Shown here one piece after another: positions 1 through 8,746 of a stretch of 64,000 nt of DNA. A program made the position numbers and the translations under genes. Under the pieces are notes generated by a model, which made no database searches, was not told where the DNA came from, and saw only the letters and a program-made list of their open reading frames with translations. Positions within the stretch are counted from its first letter, which is position 1, and each line of letters opens with the position of its first letter. Source of the DNA: CAVZCC01 sp963773765 (GTDB lineage: Bacteria > Actinomycetota > Acidimicrobiia > Acidimicrobiales > Microtrichaceae); NCBI GenBank assembly GCA_963773765.1, contig CAVZCC010000001.1:744001-808000 (forward strand), in the 5' to 3' direction.

Positions 1-691
1 GCACGTTCTCCCTGGGGCAGCGGGCGTCGGAGAAGAACACCTCGTTGAACTCGCTCTCGCCCGACATCATCTCGATGGGCCGGACCTCCACGCCGGGCTG
101 GTCCATGTCCACCATGAAGAACGTGATGCCCACGTGCTTCTTCACCGGGTCGCTCGAGGTGCGACCGAGCACGAAGATCTTGTTGGCCAGGTGACCCATG
201 GACGTCCAGATCTTCTGGCCGTTGATGACCCACTCGTCGCCGTCCAGTTCGGCCCGGCACCCCAGGTTGGCCAGGTCCGAGCCGGCGTTCGGCTCGGAGT
301 AGCCCTGGCACCACACGTCCTCGCCGGAGAGGATCCGGGGGATGTAGTGCCGCTTCTGCTCCTCGGTGCCGAACATCAGCATGGTGTTGCCGAACATCTG
401 GATGCTGAACACGTCGTTGGGCCCGACCAGCGGCGCGCCGATCTTGTAGAACTCCTCCGCCATGACCACCGACTCCAGGGGGGTCATGCCTGCGCCGCCG
501 TACTCCTGGGGCCAGGACGCGGCGAGCAGCTGGTTGTCGGCCAGGACCTTGCGCCACGTCTGCATGAACGGGATGACGTCCTCCCGGGGGAGGGCGCCGA
601 TGCCGCTCCAGCCCGCGGGCAGGTGGTCGGCCAGGAAGGTCCGGATGCGCTGCCGGAACGCCTCGGCCTCGGGGGGATAGGTCGGCTCCAT
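1..691 (-). CDS. Acyl-CoA dehydrogenase, N-terminal part (cut by window edge)
   Basis: This is the first 230 or so residues of a FAD-dependent acyl-CoA dehydrogenase, which oxidises an acyl-CoA to the enoyl-CoA. The reverse strand reads from an ATG at 691 and the frame stays open to the window edge. Family signatures are visible: an N-terminal helical domain, then WCQGYSEPNAGSDLA and GQKIWTSMGH, the usual FAD and substrate-binding region of the middle domain. The catalytic base and C-terminal domain lie outside the window. The substrate cannot be told from this part. It lies 42 bases downstream of the ROK kinase on the same strand, so the two may share a transcript. Confidence 0.9.
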   Translation of the reverse strand, partial: MEPTYPPEAEAFRQRIRTFLADHLPAGWSGIGALPREDVIPFMQTWRKVLADNQLLAASWPQEYGGAGMTPLESVVMAEEFYKIGAPLVGPNDVFSIQMFGNTMLMFGTEEQKRHYIPRILSGEDVWCQGYSEPNAGSDLANLGCRAELDGDEWVINGQKIWTSMGHLANKIFVLGRTSSDPVKKHVGITFFMVDMDQPGVEVRPIEMMSGESEFNEVFFSDARCPRENV

Positions 692-733
692 GCCGTTCAC
701 GCTGACGCGGGCCGGCGCGGGTCCTGCAGTCCG

Positions 734-1600
734 TCAGGGCAGCGATCCGAGCCCCCGGAGGCCGACCGCGGCCGCACCGAGGAGGGGACCGTCGCCGCCG
801 CACCCCGACGGGACGACCCGGAGCCCGCGGGAGAAGTCCAACCGGGCGCAGCGGTCGGCCTCGGCCTGCGCCGCGTCGAAGAAGTCGTCGCCGAACCCCA
901 GTGCCACGGACCCGGCCACGACCACCAGGCGGAGGTCCAACAGGTTGGCCACCGAAGCCACGGCCCGACCGACCAGGCGGCCGGAGCGCACCCGCACCGC
1001 CCGTGGGGCGTGCTGGGCCGGCCGGCCGGTGAAGGCGGCGATGGCCGTCCCCGACACCTCCGCCTCCAGGCACCCCCGACCGCCGCACACGCAGCGCCGT
1101 CCCAACGGGTCCACCACCACATGGCCGATGTGGCCCGCGTTGCCGGCGCCGCCGTCCAGGAGGCGGCCGTCCAGGACGATCCCGCCCCCGACCCCGGTGG
1201 ACACCACCATGGCCAGGTAGTCGCGGCAGCCCCGGGCCGCCCCCTGCCACCCCTCCCCGAGGGCGAGCGCCTTGGCGTCGTTGTCCACGAACACCGGCAG
1301 CCGGGCCCACTCCCCCAGCGACGAGCGCAACGGGAAGCCCCGCCACTGCGGGATGTTGAGCGGGGACACCCGCTCGCCGCCCGGCCCCATGGGGCCGCCA
1401 CAGCCCACGCCGATGACGTCGGCCGGGACGTCGGCACCGGCGAACACCTCGTCCAGGAGCGCGGTCACGGTGGCGAACAGCTCGTCCCCGTCCGCCCCCG
1501 CGGTGTCGCGCCGGGCGCGGTGCAGCACGGTGCCGTCGTCGGTCACCATGGCGGCGGCCAGCTTGGTGCCACCGATGTCCAGCGCCAGGGCCGTCGGCAT
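734..1600 (-). CDS. ROK-family sugar kinase with HxGH in place of ExGH
   Basis: This is a 288-aa ROK-family protein, probably a cytoplasmic ATP-dependent hexose or amino-sugar kinase. The phosphate loop DIGGTKLA is at residues 8-15, the catalytic NDA at about 107-109, the GHIGH motif at 156-160 and the zinc-binding C-x-C-x4-C from Cys170. Most ROK glucokinases have Glu at the first position of the ExGH motif. Here it is His, as I recall for N-acetylmannosamine kinases, so the substrate may not be glucose. The ATG at 1600 is chosen because homology starts there; the open frame runs further upstream into the antisense of moxR. It is divergent from moxR across about 120 bases. Confidence 0.88.
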   Translation of the reverse strand: MPTALALDIGGTKLAAAMVTDDGTVLHRARRDTAGADGDELFATVTALLDEVFAGADVPADVIGVGCGGPMGPGGERVSPLNIPQWRGFPLRSSLGEWARLPVFVDNDAKALALGEGWQGAARGCRDYLAMVVSTGVGGGIVLDGRLLDGGAGNAGHIGHVVVDPLGRRCVCGGRGCLEAEVSGTAIAAFTGRPAQHAPRAVRVRSGRLVGRAVASVANLLDLRLVVVAGSVALGFGDDFFDAAQAEADRCARLDFSRGLRVVPSGCGGDGPLLGAAAVGLRGLGSLP

Positions 1601-1720
1601 GGGGGCGACGGTACCCCGCCGGTGTGGGGGCCGGGGCCGGCTCCGTGCGCGACCGTGGATCGGGGCCGGGGTGGCAGACTGCAGCGGATCCCGACCCGCG
1701 GGGCAGAGGAAGGAGCCGGA

Positions 1721-2680
1721 GTGACGACGACGGATCCCGGGCAGACCCGGACGTTCGCCGGCATCTTCGACGCCGTGTGCTCCAACATCGGCCGGGCCGT
1801 GCGGGGCAAGGACGATGTCATCCGCCTCACCGTCACCTGCCTGGTGGCCCACGGGCACCTGCTGCTGGAGGACGTGCCGGGGGTGGGCAAGACCACCATC
1901 GCCAAGGCCCTGGCCCGGTCCGTCCACGCCGGCTTCGGCCGGGTGCAGTTCACCCCCGACCTGCTGCCGTCGGACGTGCTGGGATCCTCGGTGTGGAACC
2001 AGAACGACGGGTCGTTCGAGTTCCGGCCCGGGCCGATCTTCGCCAACCTGCTCCTGGGCGACGAGATCAACCGGGCGTCGCCCAAGACGCAGTCCGCCCT
2101 GCTGGAGGCCATGGCGGAGGAACAGGTGACCGTCGACGGCGCCACCTACCCGCTGGCCAGGCCGTTCATGGTGATCGCCACCCAGAACCCGCTGGAGCAC
2201 CAGGGAACGTTCCCGCTGCCCGAGTCGCAGCTGGACCGGTTCCTCATGCGGCTGTCGGTCGGCTACCCGTCACGCGACGCCGAGCTCGCCCTGCTGCGCG
2301 AGGAGGACCACGACGGCCAGCTGGACCAGCTCGGGCCGGTGGCCTCCGCCCAGGACATCGTGGCCATGGGCCGGGCCGCGGAACAGGTCCACGTGTCGCC
2401 CGCGCTCGGCGCCTACGTGGTGGACCTGGCGGACCGCAGCCGGAACTCGTCGCTGTTCACGCTGGGCATGTCGCCGCGGGCGTCACTCGGGTTGTTGCGG
2501 TCGGCCCGGGTGTGGGCCGCGGCGGAGGGCCGGGACTTCGTCGCACCGGATGACCTCAAGCGGCTGGCCGAGCCCGTGCTGGCCCACCGCATGGTCCTGG
2601 CCCCCGATGCCCAGCTGCGCGGCACCTCGGCCGCCGACGCGGTGGCCGACCTGCTCCGGACCACACCGGTCCCCCACTGA
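1721..2680 (+). CDS. MoxR-family AAA+ ATPase
   Basis: This is a 319-aa AAA+ ATPase of the MoxR group, thought to act as a chaperone that assembles or activates partner complexes. The Walker A segment VPGVGKTTIAKA starts near residue 50, and Walker B (LLLGDEINRASPKTQ) and sensor 1 (VIATQNPLEHQGTFPLPESQ) follow in normal order. The GTG start at 1721 is chosen because the sequence before it is AGGAAGGAG at good spacing and because family homology begins just after it. The frame is open far upstream but that part is antisense of the ROK gene and not coding-like. It begins a three-gene operon with the DUF58 and transglutaminase genes, the usual MoxR neighbourhood. Confidence 0.95.
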   Translation: MTTTDPGQTRTFAGIFDAVCSNIGRAVRGKDDVIRLTVTCLVAHGHLLLEDVPGVGKTTIAKALARSVHAGFGRVQFTPDLLPSDVLGSSVWNQNDGSFEFRPGPIFANLLLGDEINRASPKTQSALLEAMAEEQVTVDGATYPLARPFMVIATQNPLEHQGTFPLPESQLDRFLMRLSVGYPSRDAELALLREEDHDGQLDQLGPVASAQDIVAMGRAAEQVHVSPALGAYVVDLADRSRNSSLFTLGMSPRASLGLLRSARVWAAAEGRDFVAPDDLKRLAEPVLAHRMVLAPDAQLRGTSAADAVADLLRTTPVPH

Positions 2681-2691
2681 ACCGCCGCGCC

Positions 2692-3906
2692 GTGCGACCC
2701 ACCCGCAACGGAGTCGTCGTGCTGGTGCTGGCGCCGGTGCTGGCGCTGCTCGGCTGGTTGTTCGGCCAGCCCGAGCTGTCCGCGGTGGGGATGGCCGCGG
2801 TGGCGGCAGTGGGGATCGCGGCCCTGGTGGTCCGTGCCGCGCCGCTGCGGCTGGAGGTCAGCCGCTCCATCCGCCCCGGCCGCCTGGCCGTGGACGACCC
2901 GTGCCAGGTCGTGCTCCGGGTCCGCAACGTGGCCCGGGTCCGGTCCCCGGTCCTGGCCCTGCGCGACGACGTCGGCCCCTTCGGGGAGGCGTCGCTGCAG
3001 CTGGCCCCGCTGGCCTCCGGCGCCACCCGTGACGCGGCGTACGTGTTCCCGACGCACCGCCGCGGCATGCACACCGTCGGCCCCCTCGGGGTGGACATCG
3101 AGGACCCGTTCGGGTTGGTGCGGTCCAGCACCGTGCAGCCCGGCGTGCGCACCGTGATCGTGCTCCCCCGGACCTGGACCCTCAGCCCGCTGCCGCCGGC
3201 GCCCGGCGACGAGCCCGAACGGGGCATCCGGGCCCTGACCTCCAACTCCACCGTGGACGAGGAGTTCGCGGCGCTGCGGCCGTACCAACCCGGCGACGAC
3301 ATCCGGCGGATCCACTGGCGCAGCTCGGCCCGTCTGGGCTCGCCCGTGGTGCGGCAGTTCGACCAACCGTGGCAGCACCGCACCACGGTGCTGGTGGATG
3401 TGCGCCGGTCCGCCCACGACGAGGACTCCTTCGAGCGGACCGTGTCCGCCGCGGCGAGCGTGGTGATGCTGGCGGCACGGCGCAACGAGCTGGTGCGCCT
3501 GATCACCACCGGAGGGTCCGACTCGGGATTCGTGCCGGCCCGGGACCGGCTCGACGAGCTGATGGACCGCTTCGCCGAGCTCGCACCGGACAGCCAGGGA
3601 TCGCTCACGGGGTCCGTGGCCCACCTGGCCCGCCGGCCCAGCGGCAGGCTGGTCACCTGCGTCGGCAACCTGGAGGCGGCCGAGCACGGCGGCCTGGTGC
3701 GGGGGTCGCGGCGGTTCGGCCTGCACGTCCTCGTGGTCACCGGCCGCCTGGTCGCCTCCGACGCCCTCGGCGCCTCGGTGGTGGTGGCCTGGGACGGCCG
3801 CACCGACCTGGGCCGGGCCTGGGAGGACGGCGTCGGCGCCCTCACCGCCTCGGCCGCGGCATCCGCCGCGTCGCGGTCCTCCCACCGTCCGCGGGTGGCC
3901 CCGTGA
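2692..3906 (+). CDS. DUF58 domain membrane protein
   Basis: This 404-aa protein has two closely spaced N-terminal hydrophobic segments (about residues 5-45). A soluble region follows with the DUF58 signature RPYQPGDDIRRIHWRSSAR near residue 200. DUF58 proteins resemble von Willebrand A folds and are regularly encoded between MoxR and a transglutaminase-like membrane protein. Their exact role is not established. The GTG start at 2692 lies 11 bases after the moxR stop. The stop codon overlaps the GTG of the next gene by four bases, which points to translational coupling. Confidence 0.92.
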   Translation: MRPTRNGVVVLVLAPVLALLGWLFGQPELSAVGMAAVAAVGIAALVVRAAPLRLEVSRSIRPGRLAVDDPCQVVLRVRNVARVRSPVLALRDDVGPFGEASLQLAPLASGATRDAAYVFPTHRRGMHTVGPLGVDIEDPFGLVRSSTVQPGVRTVIVLPRTWTLSPLPPAPGDEPERGIRALTSNSTVDEEFAALRPYQPGDDIRRIHWRSSARLGSPVVRQFDQPWQHRTTVLVDVRRSAHDEDSFERTVSAAASVVMLAARRNELVRLITTGGSDSGFVPARDRLDELMDRFAELAPDSQGSLTGSVAHLARRPSGRLVTCVGNLEAAEHGGLVRGSRRFGLHVLVVTGRLVASDALGASVVVAWDGRTDLGRAWEDGVGALTASAAASAASRSSHRPRVAP

Positions 3907-6308
3907 GCACCCCCGTCGCGGACACGCGTCCACCCACCGGGGTCCCACCCACCGGCGGCCCGTCCGCCGCAGGCCCAGCCGCACGGTCCGGAGCCGGAAC
4001 GGGCCCGGGCATCTTCCTGTTCCTGGCCGAGACCGGCCTGCTGGCCGCCGCCTTCGGCACCGCCGCCGGCTTCTCCCGCCTCTTCCTCGGCTGGTCGTTC
4101 CTGGGGTCGCTGGCCGTCCCGCTCGTCGCCTGCTGGGCGTCGTCGCTCCTGCTGCGGCGACGCAACGTGCCGGTGGGGATCGCGGCCCTGGTCTCGACCG
4201 CCGTGGCGGTGGTGGTGCTGACGTGGCGGTTCGCCCCCGGCACCTCGTTCCTGGGCCTGCCCACGGGGGCCACGGTGGACGTGCTGCGCCAGCAGCTGGA
4301 GGCCTCGTTCGGGGACTTCTCCCGCCTGGTCGCCCCCGTGGAGTCGACCGACGGCTTCATGGTCGTGCTGGCCGCGATCCTCTGGGTGTTCGGGTTCTTC
4401 GCCGACACCGCCGCCTTCCGCTACCGCGGGCCGGTCCAGGCCGTGATCCCGTACGCCTCCACGTTCGTGGCCAGCGGGATCCTGGCCCGGGACGCCGGTC
4501 GGGCCGGCGCGGCGCTGTGCTTCCTGGGCGGGATGGGCGTGTACGCGGTGACGCAGCGGGCGCTGCAGGCGTCCGAGCGGCGCTGGATCCGCGGCGAGTC
4601 CGGCCGGGGCTCCTGGTCGGTGGCGGTCGCGGGCGGCCTGCTGGCGATCGTCGCGGTCCTGGCCGGTGTGGTGCTCGGCCCTCGGCTGCCGGGCGACACC
4701 GAGGCCGTGGTGGACCTGCGGTCCCTGGGCCAGGGCGGCGGCTCGCGCACCGTGGTCAGCCCGTTCGTCGGGGTGCGGTCCCTGCTCGGTGACCAGAGCG
4801 ACCAGATCCTGTTCACGGTGGAGAGCCCGACGGGGGCCTACTGGAGGCTGACGTCGCTGGAGCAGTACGACCCGGGTCGCGACATCTGGGTGTCACGGGG
4901 GACCTACCGCCGCGTCGAGGACGAACTGGACCCCACCGTGTCCCGCAACGTGGACACCACCACGCTGGACCAACGGGTGCAGATCGAGGGGCTCGGCGGA
5001 CTGTGGATGCCGGCGGCGTACCAGCCGGTCCGGGTGGAGGGCGACACGGGCATCAGCTACGACCAGGGCTCGTCCTCGGTGATCGTCCGTGACGCCTCGC
5101 TGGACGTCGACACCGCCTACTCGGTCACCTCGGCGCTGCCGGACGTGACCGCGGCGGCGCTGTCCATGGCCGAGCAGCGCGACCGGGTCGACCCGGTGTA
5201 CCTCCAGGACCCCGATCTCTCCCCCGACGTCCAGCAGGTGGCTGCGGACGTGACGCAGCGCGCCGCGACCCCGTACCAACGTGCGCTGGCCCTGCAGGAC
5301 TGGTTCCGGGCCGACTTCACCTACGACACCGCCGTCGACTTCCGCGACGAGGAGGACCCCGTGGCCGCCTTCCTGGAGGCCAGGGCCGGGTTCTGCCAGC
5401 AGTTCTCCTCCACCTTCGCCCTCATGGCCCGCTCGCTCGGGCTGCCCGCCCGGGTGGCGGTCGGGTTCACCCCGGGCGACCCGGTCAACCTGGCCGCCGA
5501 CGTCACGGGAGGCGACACGGACGCCGCGGGGACGGACGGGAGCGCGGCGGACGGGGCCAGGCCCGGCTTCGTGGTCCGTGGCCGACACGCCCATGCCTGG
5601 CCCGAGGTGTACTTCGACGGGGTGGGCTGGGTGCCGTTCGAACCCACGCCCGGCCGGGGCAACCCGCAGGCCACGTCCTACACCGGGGTGGCGCCCGAAC
5701 AGGCCGGGGCACCCCCGGACCAGGCCGCGACCACCACCACGCCCTCGACCACGCAGGCCCCCGGCACCCCGGCAACCACCACGCCTGCCGGGGGCGGTGT
5801 CGACGCCGTGGCGGATCCCCGTGCCACCCAGGACCGGGCGGGCGGCGACGACGCCCCGCCCTGGCCGTGGGCCCTGGCCCTGCTCCCCGCGGTGGCGGTG
5901 CTCGCCCTCGGGGCCAGGGTCCTGGCCCGCCGACGGCGCGGCGCCCGGCTGCGCCACGACCCCCACGGCGGGCGGGTGGCCGCGGCGTGGGCCGACACGC
6001 TGGGGTGGCTCGCCGCGGTGGGCATCCACCCCGGCCCCGGCGAGACACCACTGGAGTTCGCGTCCCGGGCCGGTCAGCAGTTGGGGGCCGGACCGATGGC
6101 CGGTGTGGACGGACCCGAGGCTCAGGATGTGGCCGTCGCGACCCGGGCCGTCACGGACCTCGCCTGGGCCGAGACCGTTCGGCGCTTCGGGTCCGGGGAC
6201 CCGACCGAGGAGCAGTGCGAACGGGCCGAGGAGGCCGCGTCGGAGCTCCGGGACGTGGTGCGGGCCCGGGCCACGCGTCGCCAACAGGTGCAGCACCTGG
6301 TGGGATGA
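3903..6308 (+). CDS. Transglutaminase-like membrane protein (TgpA/DUF3488 type)
   Basis: This 801-aa protein starts at a GTG overlapping the end of the DUF58 gene. A low-complexity Pro-rich N-terminus is followed by about six hydrophobic segments in the first 300 residues, then a soluble transglutaminase core. The core has the expected triad: Cys498 in RAGFCQQFSS, His564 in GRHAHAW, and an Asp in the YFDGVGWVPFEPT motif. A Thr/Pro-rich linker, one more membrane segment near residue 660 and a C-terminal DUF4129-like tail end the protein. The family makes or breaks peptide crosslinks outside the cell. Its substrate here is unknown. Confidence 0.93.
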   Translation: MSTPVADTRPPTGVPPTGGPSAAGPAARSGAGTGPGIFLFLAETGLLAAAFGTAAGFSRLFLGWSFLGSLAVPLVACWASSLLLRRRNVPVGIAALVSTAVAVVVLTWRFAPGTSFLGLPTGATVDVLRQQLEASFGDFSRLVAPVESTDGFMVVLAAILWVFGFFADTAAFRYRGPVQAVIPYASTFVASGILARDAGRAGAALCFLGGMGVYAVTQRALQASERRWIRGESGRGSWSVAVAGGLLAIVAVLAGVVLGPRLPGDTEAVVDLRSLGQGGGSRTVVSPFVGVRSLLGDQSDQILFTVESPTGAYWRLTSLEQYDPGRDIWVSRGTYRRVEDELDPTVSRNVDTTTLDQRVQIEGLGGLWMPAAYQPVRVEGDTGISYDQGSSSVIVRDASLDVDTAYSVTSALPDVTAAALSMAEQRDRVDPVYLQDPDLSPDVQQVAADVTQRAATPYQRALALQDWFRADFTYDTAVDFRDEEDPVAAFLEARAGFCQQFSSTFALMARSLGLPARVAVGFTPGDPVNLAADVTGGDTDAAGTDGSAADGARPGFVVRGRHAHAWPEVYFDGVGWVPFEPTPGRGNPQATSYTGVAPEQAGAPPDQAATTTTPSTTQAPGTPATTTPAGGGVDAVADPRATQDRAGGDDAPPWPWALALLPAVAVLALGARVLARRRRGARLRHDPHGGRVAAAWADTLGWLAAVGIHPGPGETPLEFASRAGQQLGAGPMAGVDGPEAQDVAVATRAVTDLAWAETVRRFGSGDPTEEQCERAEEAASELRDVVRARATRRQQVQHLVG

Positions 6309-6347
6309 GCCCGGGAGGGCGGTGCCGGCCCTGACGGCCGGCGGGGC
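6309..6347. terminator. Possible hairpin between convergent genes
   Basis: The gap between the convergent transglutaminase and DUF3040 genes carries a perfect 7-bp stem with a 5-base loop (GCCGGCC-CTGAC-GGCCGGC). No T-tract follows, as is common in actinobacterial terminators. It could end transcription from both sides. Evidence is the fold and position only. Confidence 0.4.
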
Positions 6348-6731
6348 TCACTGCTCGTCGTCGGGCTTGCGGAGCCGCTCGCGCGCCTTCTGGCCCGCGT
6401 TGTTGAAGTAGCCCTTGATGCCACCCGAGCGGAGCGCCTGGCTGGCCTCGTTCATGCCGGCCCGGCCCATGCGGCGGGCGGCCCGTTCGATGACGACGGC
6501 GGAGCCGACCATGGCCAGGAAGCCGCCGAAGGCGAAGACGTAGTTGACCGTGAGCAGGAGCACGGACAGCACCAGGCTGACGACGAAGGCGACGACGCCC
6601 CAACGCACCTGGCGCAGGGCGTGGGAGTAGACGGTGGTGGAACCGACCTGCCGGGCCAGGTCCGGGTCCGTGGCGCGCAGCTGGCTCTCGATCTCGCTCA
6701 GGATTCGCTGCTCGTCCTCAGACAGCGGCAT
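6348..6731 (-). CDS. DUF3040 family membrane protein
   Basis: This is a 127-aa actinobacterial protein of the DUF3040 family. It opens with MPLSEDEQRILSEIESQL, the family hallmark, then has two adjacent membrane segments (about residues 44-85) and a basic C-terminus. An in-frame ATG three codons upstream exists, but the family almost always starts at MPLSE, so the ATG at 6731 is preferred. The function of the family is unknown. It is often encoded near cell division and DNA repair genes, and here it sits beside dinB on the same strand. Confidence 0.88.
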   Translation of the reverse strand: MPLSEDEQRILSEIESQLRATDPDLARQVGSTTVYSHALRQVRWGVVAFVVSLVLSVLLLTVNYVFAFGGFLAMVGSAVVIERAARRMGRAGMNEASQALRSGGIKGYFNNAGQKARERLRKPDDEQ

Positions 6732-6804
6732 GAGCCTCAACCCCCGTGGTCAGTGCCTCCTGCATGATTCCATACGCTACCGGCATCCGTCACGACCCGC
6801 CCCG

Positions 6805-8169
6805 TCAGCCCTGCGGTTTTCTGGCCCCCGCGCCGCCTGCCCCGGCCCCCGGGCCGGCCCCGTCGGGAGCCGGCTCCCCGGGAGCGGGCGCGTCGGGACC
6901 CCAGGGGCGGGACCCCGGTGCTCCGGGCCGTGCGGCCAGACGGGCGGGGCGGATGACCCCGGCGCCGAACCGGGACCGGATGGCGTCGACCGCCCCGTAG
7001 GCCGCGTCCCACGACGCGTCGCTGGCGCCGGCTCCGTCGCTGTCCGCCGCGTCGGGACCGTCACCGCCGTCGGGGCCGACCAGCGTGAGTTGCTCCGCCA
7101 CCACGCCCCGGCCCAGGTTGGACATGCCCACGCCGAGCAGCCGCACGCCCCGGGCCACCGGGAGGGCCTCCAACAGGGCCCACGCGTGCTGCACCAGGTC
7201 CGTTCCCCGGTCGGTGGGCCGGGACAGGGTGTGCGAGCGCGTCACGGTGGTGAAGTCCCGGTACCGGACCTTCAGCTGCACGGTCCGCCCCCGGTACCCG
7301 TGGGCCCGCATCCGGGCCGACACGGCGTCGGCCATGCGCACCAGGTCGGCCCGGAGCTCGCCGGTGTGGAACCGGTCGTGGGAGAAGGTCTCCTCGTGGC
7401 TGATCGACTTCGGCTCCTGGTCCGGCACCACCGGGCGGTCGTCGCGGGCCCAGGACAACTCGTGCAGGTGGGTGCCGGCGGCCTGGCCGACGGCGCCGGT
7501 GAGGGCCTCCACCGGCAGGGCCGCGAGGTCCGCCACCGTCCGGACGCCCAGGCGCTGCAGCCGGGCCAGGGTGGCGGGCCCCACCCCCCAGAGGGCCTGC
7601 ACCGGCAGGGGGTGCAGGAACGCCAGTTCCGCGCCGGGCTCGACCACGTGCACACCGCTTCCCTCCGCCGGTCCCTGGGGTGTGACGCGGGGCTTGGCCG
7701 CCTCCGAGGCCAGCTTGGCCAGGAACTTGTTGGGGGCCACCCCGACCGAGCACGTCAACGACTCCTGTGCGGACAGGTCGGCCCGGACCCGGGCCGCCAG
7801 GGCGGGGGCTGACCCGTGCAGGCGTTCGGTCCCGGACACGTCGAGGAACGCCTCGTCCAGGGACAGGGGCTCCACCAGCGGCGTGACGGAGCGGAACAGG
7901 TCCATGATCCGGCCCGACACCTCCCCGTAGTGGGCGTGGTCACCGGGCAGGAAGACCAGGTCGGGGCAGAGCCGGCGGGCCCGGACCGAGGCCATGGCCG
8001 AGTGCACCCCGAACGACCGGGCCTCGTACGACGCGGCGGCCACCACCCCCCGGTCCCCCGTGCCGCCCACCACCACCGGCCGTCCCCGCAGTTCGGGGCG
8101 CCGCAGCAGCTCGACCGACACGAAGAACGCGTCCATGTCCAGGTGCAGGATGGTGCGCGGCCCGCTCAC
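6805..8169 (-). CDS. dinB: DNA polymerase IV (Y-family)
   Basis: This is a 454-aa Y-family translesion DNA polymerase. It starts ILHLDMDAFFVSVE, where the Asp and Phe of DMDAFF form the active site, and later has SLDEAFLDVSG with the second catalytic Asp-Glu pair, the little finger domain and a Pro/Gly-rich tail. The GTG at 8169 is chosen because it gives the canonical N-terminus. It overlaps the stop of the upstream NUDIX gene by four bases, so the pair is translationally coupled. No LexA-type box was seen upstream of the pair. The tail (about the last 45 residues) has no beta-clamp motif that I can name with confidence. Confidence 0.93.
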   Translation of the reverse strand: MSGPRTILHLDMDAFFVSVELLRRPELRGRPVVVGGTGDRGVVAAASYEARSFGVHSAMASVRARRLCPDLVFLPGDHAHYGEVSGRIMDLFRSVTPLVEPLSLDEAFLDVSGTERLHGSAPALAARVRADLSAQESLTCSVGVAPNKFLAKLASEAAKPRVTPQGPAEGSGVHVVEPGAELAFLHPLPVQALWGVGPATLARLQRLGVRTVADLAALPVEALTGAVGQAAGTHLHELSWARDDRPVVPDQEPKSISHEETFSHDRFHTGELRADLVRMADAVSARMRAHGYRGRTVQLKVRYRDFTTVTRSHTLSRPTDRGTDLVQHAWALLEALPVARGVRLLGVGMSNLGRGVVAEQLTLVGPDGGDGPDAADSDGAGASDASWDAAYGAVDAIRSRFGAGVIRPARLAARPGAPGSRPWGPDAPAPGEPAPDGAGPGAGAGGAGARKPQG

Positions 8170-8687
8170 CACCGCTCGACGGTCAGGTCGTCCCGCCCGG
8201 AGCCGGAGATGCGGTACCGGAACCGGCGTGGCTCGTCCCACCGCTGCGCCATCCACTCCAGCAGGGGCTCGCGCACCCAGGGGTGGGTGCCGCCCAGCAG
8301 GTCGACGCAACGGGGTCCGGCCGCCCAGGCGGAGCCGACGACGATCCCGTCGGGGTCGGCGCCGGTGCGGAGCGGACCCAGCACCGCGCCGGCGCGGTGG
8401 ACCTCCACCCGGAGGTTCCAGCCCAGCCCGGGGGCGGACGCCTCGATCTCGTACAGCAGGCCGTGCCACCGCTCGACGGTCAGCCCGGTCTCCTCCCGGA
8501 CCTCCCGCGTCAGCCCGTCCACCACCGACTCGCCCTCGTCGATCACCCCGCCGGGAGGGGTCCAGTCCGAGGTCCCGTTGGCGCGGCGGTTCTCCACCAG
8601 CAGCAGCGCGTCGGGCGGACCGTCCGGCCCGGTCCCGTCCCAGGCCCGCACCTCGATGACGGCACCGCCGACGACCCAGTCACGCAC
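8166..8687 (-). CDS. NUDIX hydrolase
   Basis: This is a 173-aa NUDIX protein. The NUDIX box is complete: the Gly of GGVIDEGESVVDG is followed at the right spacing by REVREETGL, giving the metal-binding Glu residues. The family hydrolyses nucleoside diphosphates linked to another group. This one could clean oxidised nucleotides, which would fit its coupling with dinB, but no substrate-specific residue is recognisable. The ATG at 8687 gives a natural start (MRDWVVGGAVIEVR). The stop overlaps dinB by four bases. Confidence 0.9.
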   Translation of the reverse strand: MRDWVVGGAVIEVRAWDGTGPDGPPDALLLVENRRANGTSDWTPPGGVIDEGESVVDGLTREVREETGLTVERWHGLLYEIEASAPGLGWNLRVEVHRAGAVLGPLRTGADPDGIVVGSAWAAGPRCVDLLGGTHPWVREPLLEWMAQRWDEPRRFRYRISGSGRDDLTVERW

Positions 8688-8746
8688 CCCACCAGTCTGG
8701 CTGCTGGCGACCGATGCCGCGGCCGCGGTCCTCAGGCGACCAGGCC

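Noticed and set aside
134..1720. Long upstream extension of the moxR frame (over 500 codons)
   Set aside because: It is the shadow of the acyl-CoA dehydrogenase and ROK genes on the other strand; moxR has a good RBS and GTG at 1721.
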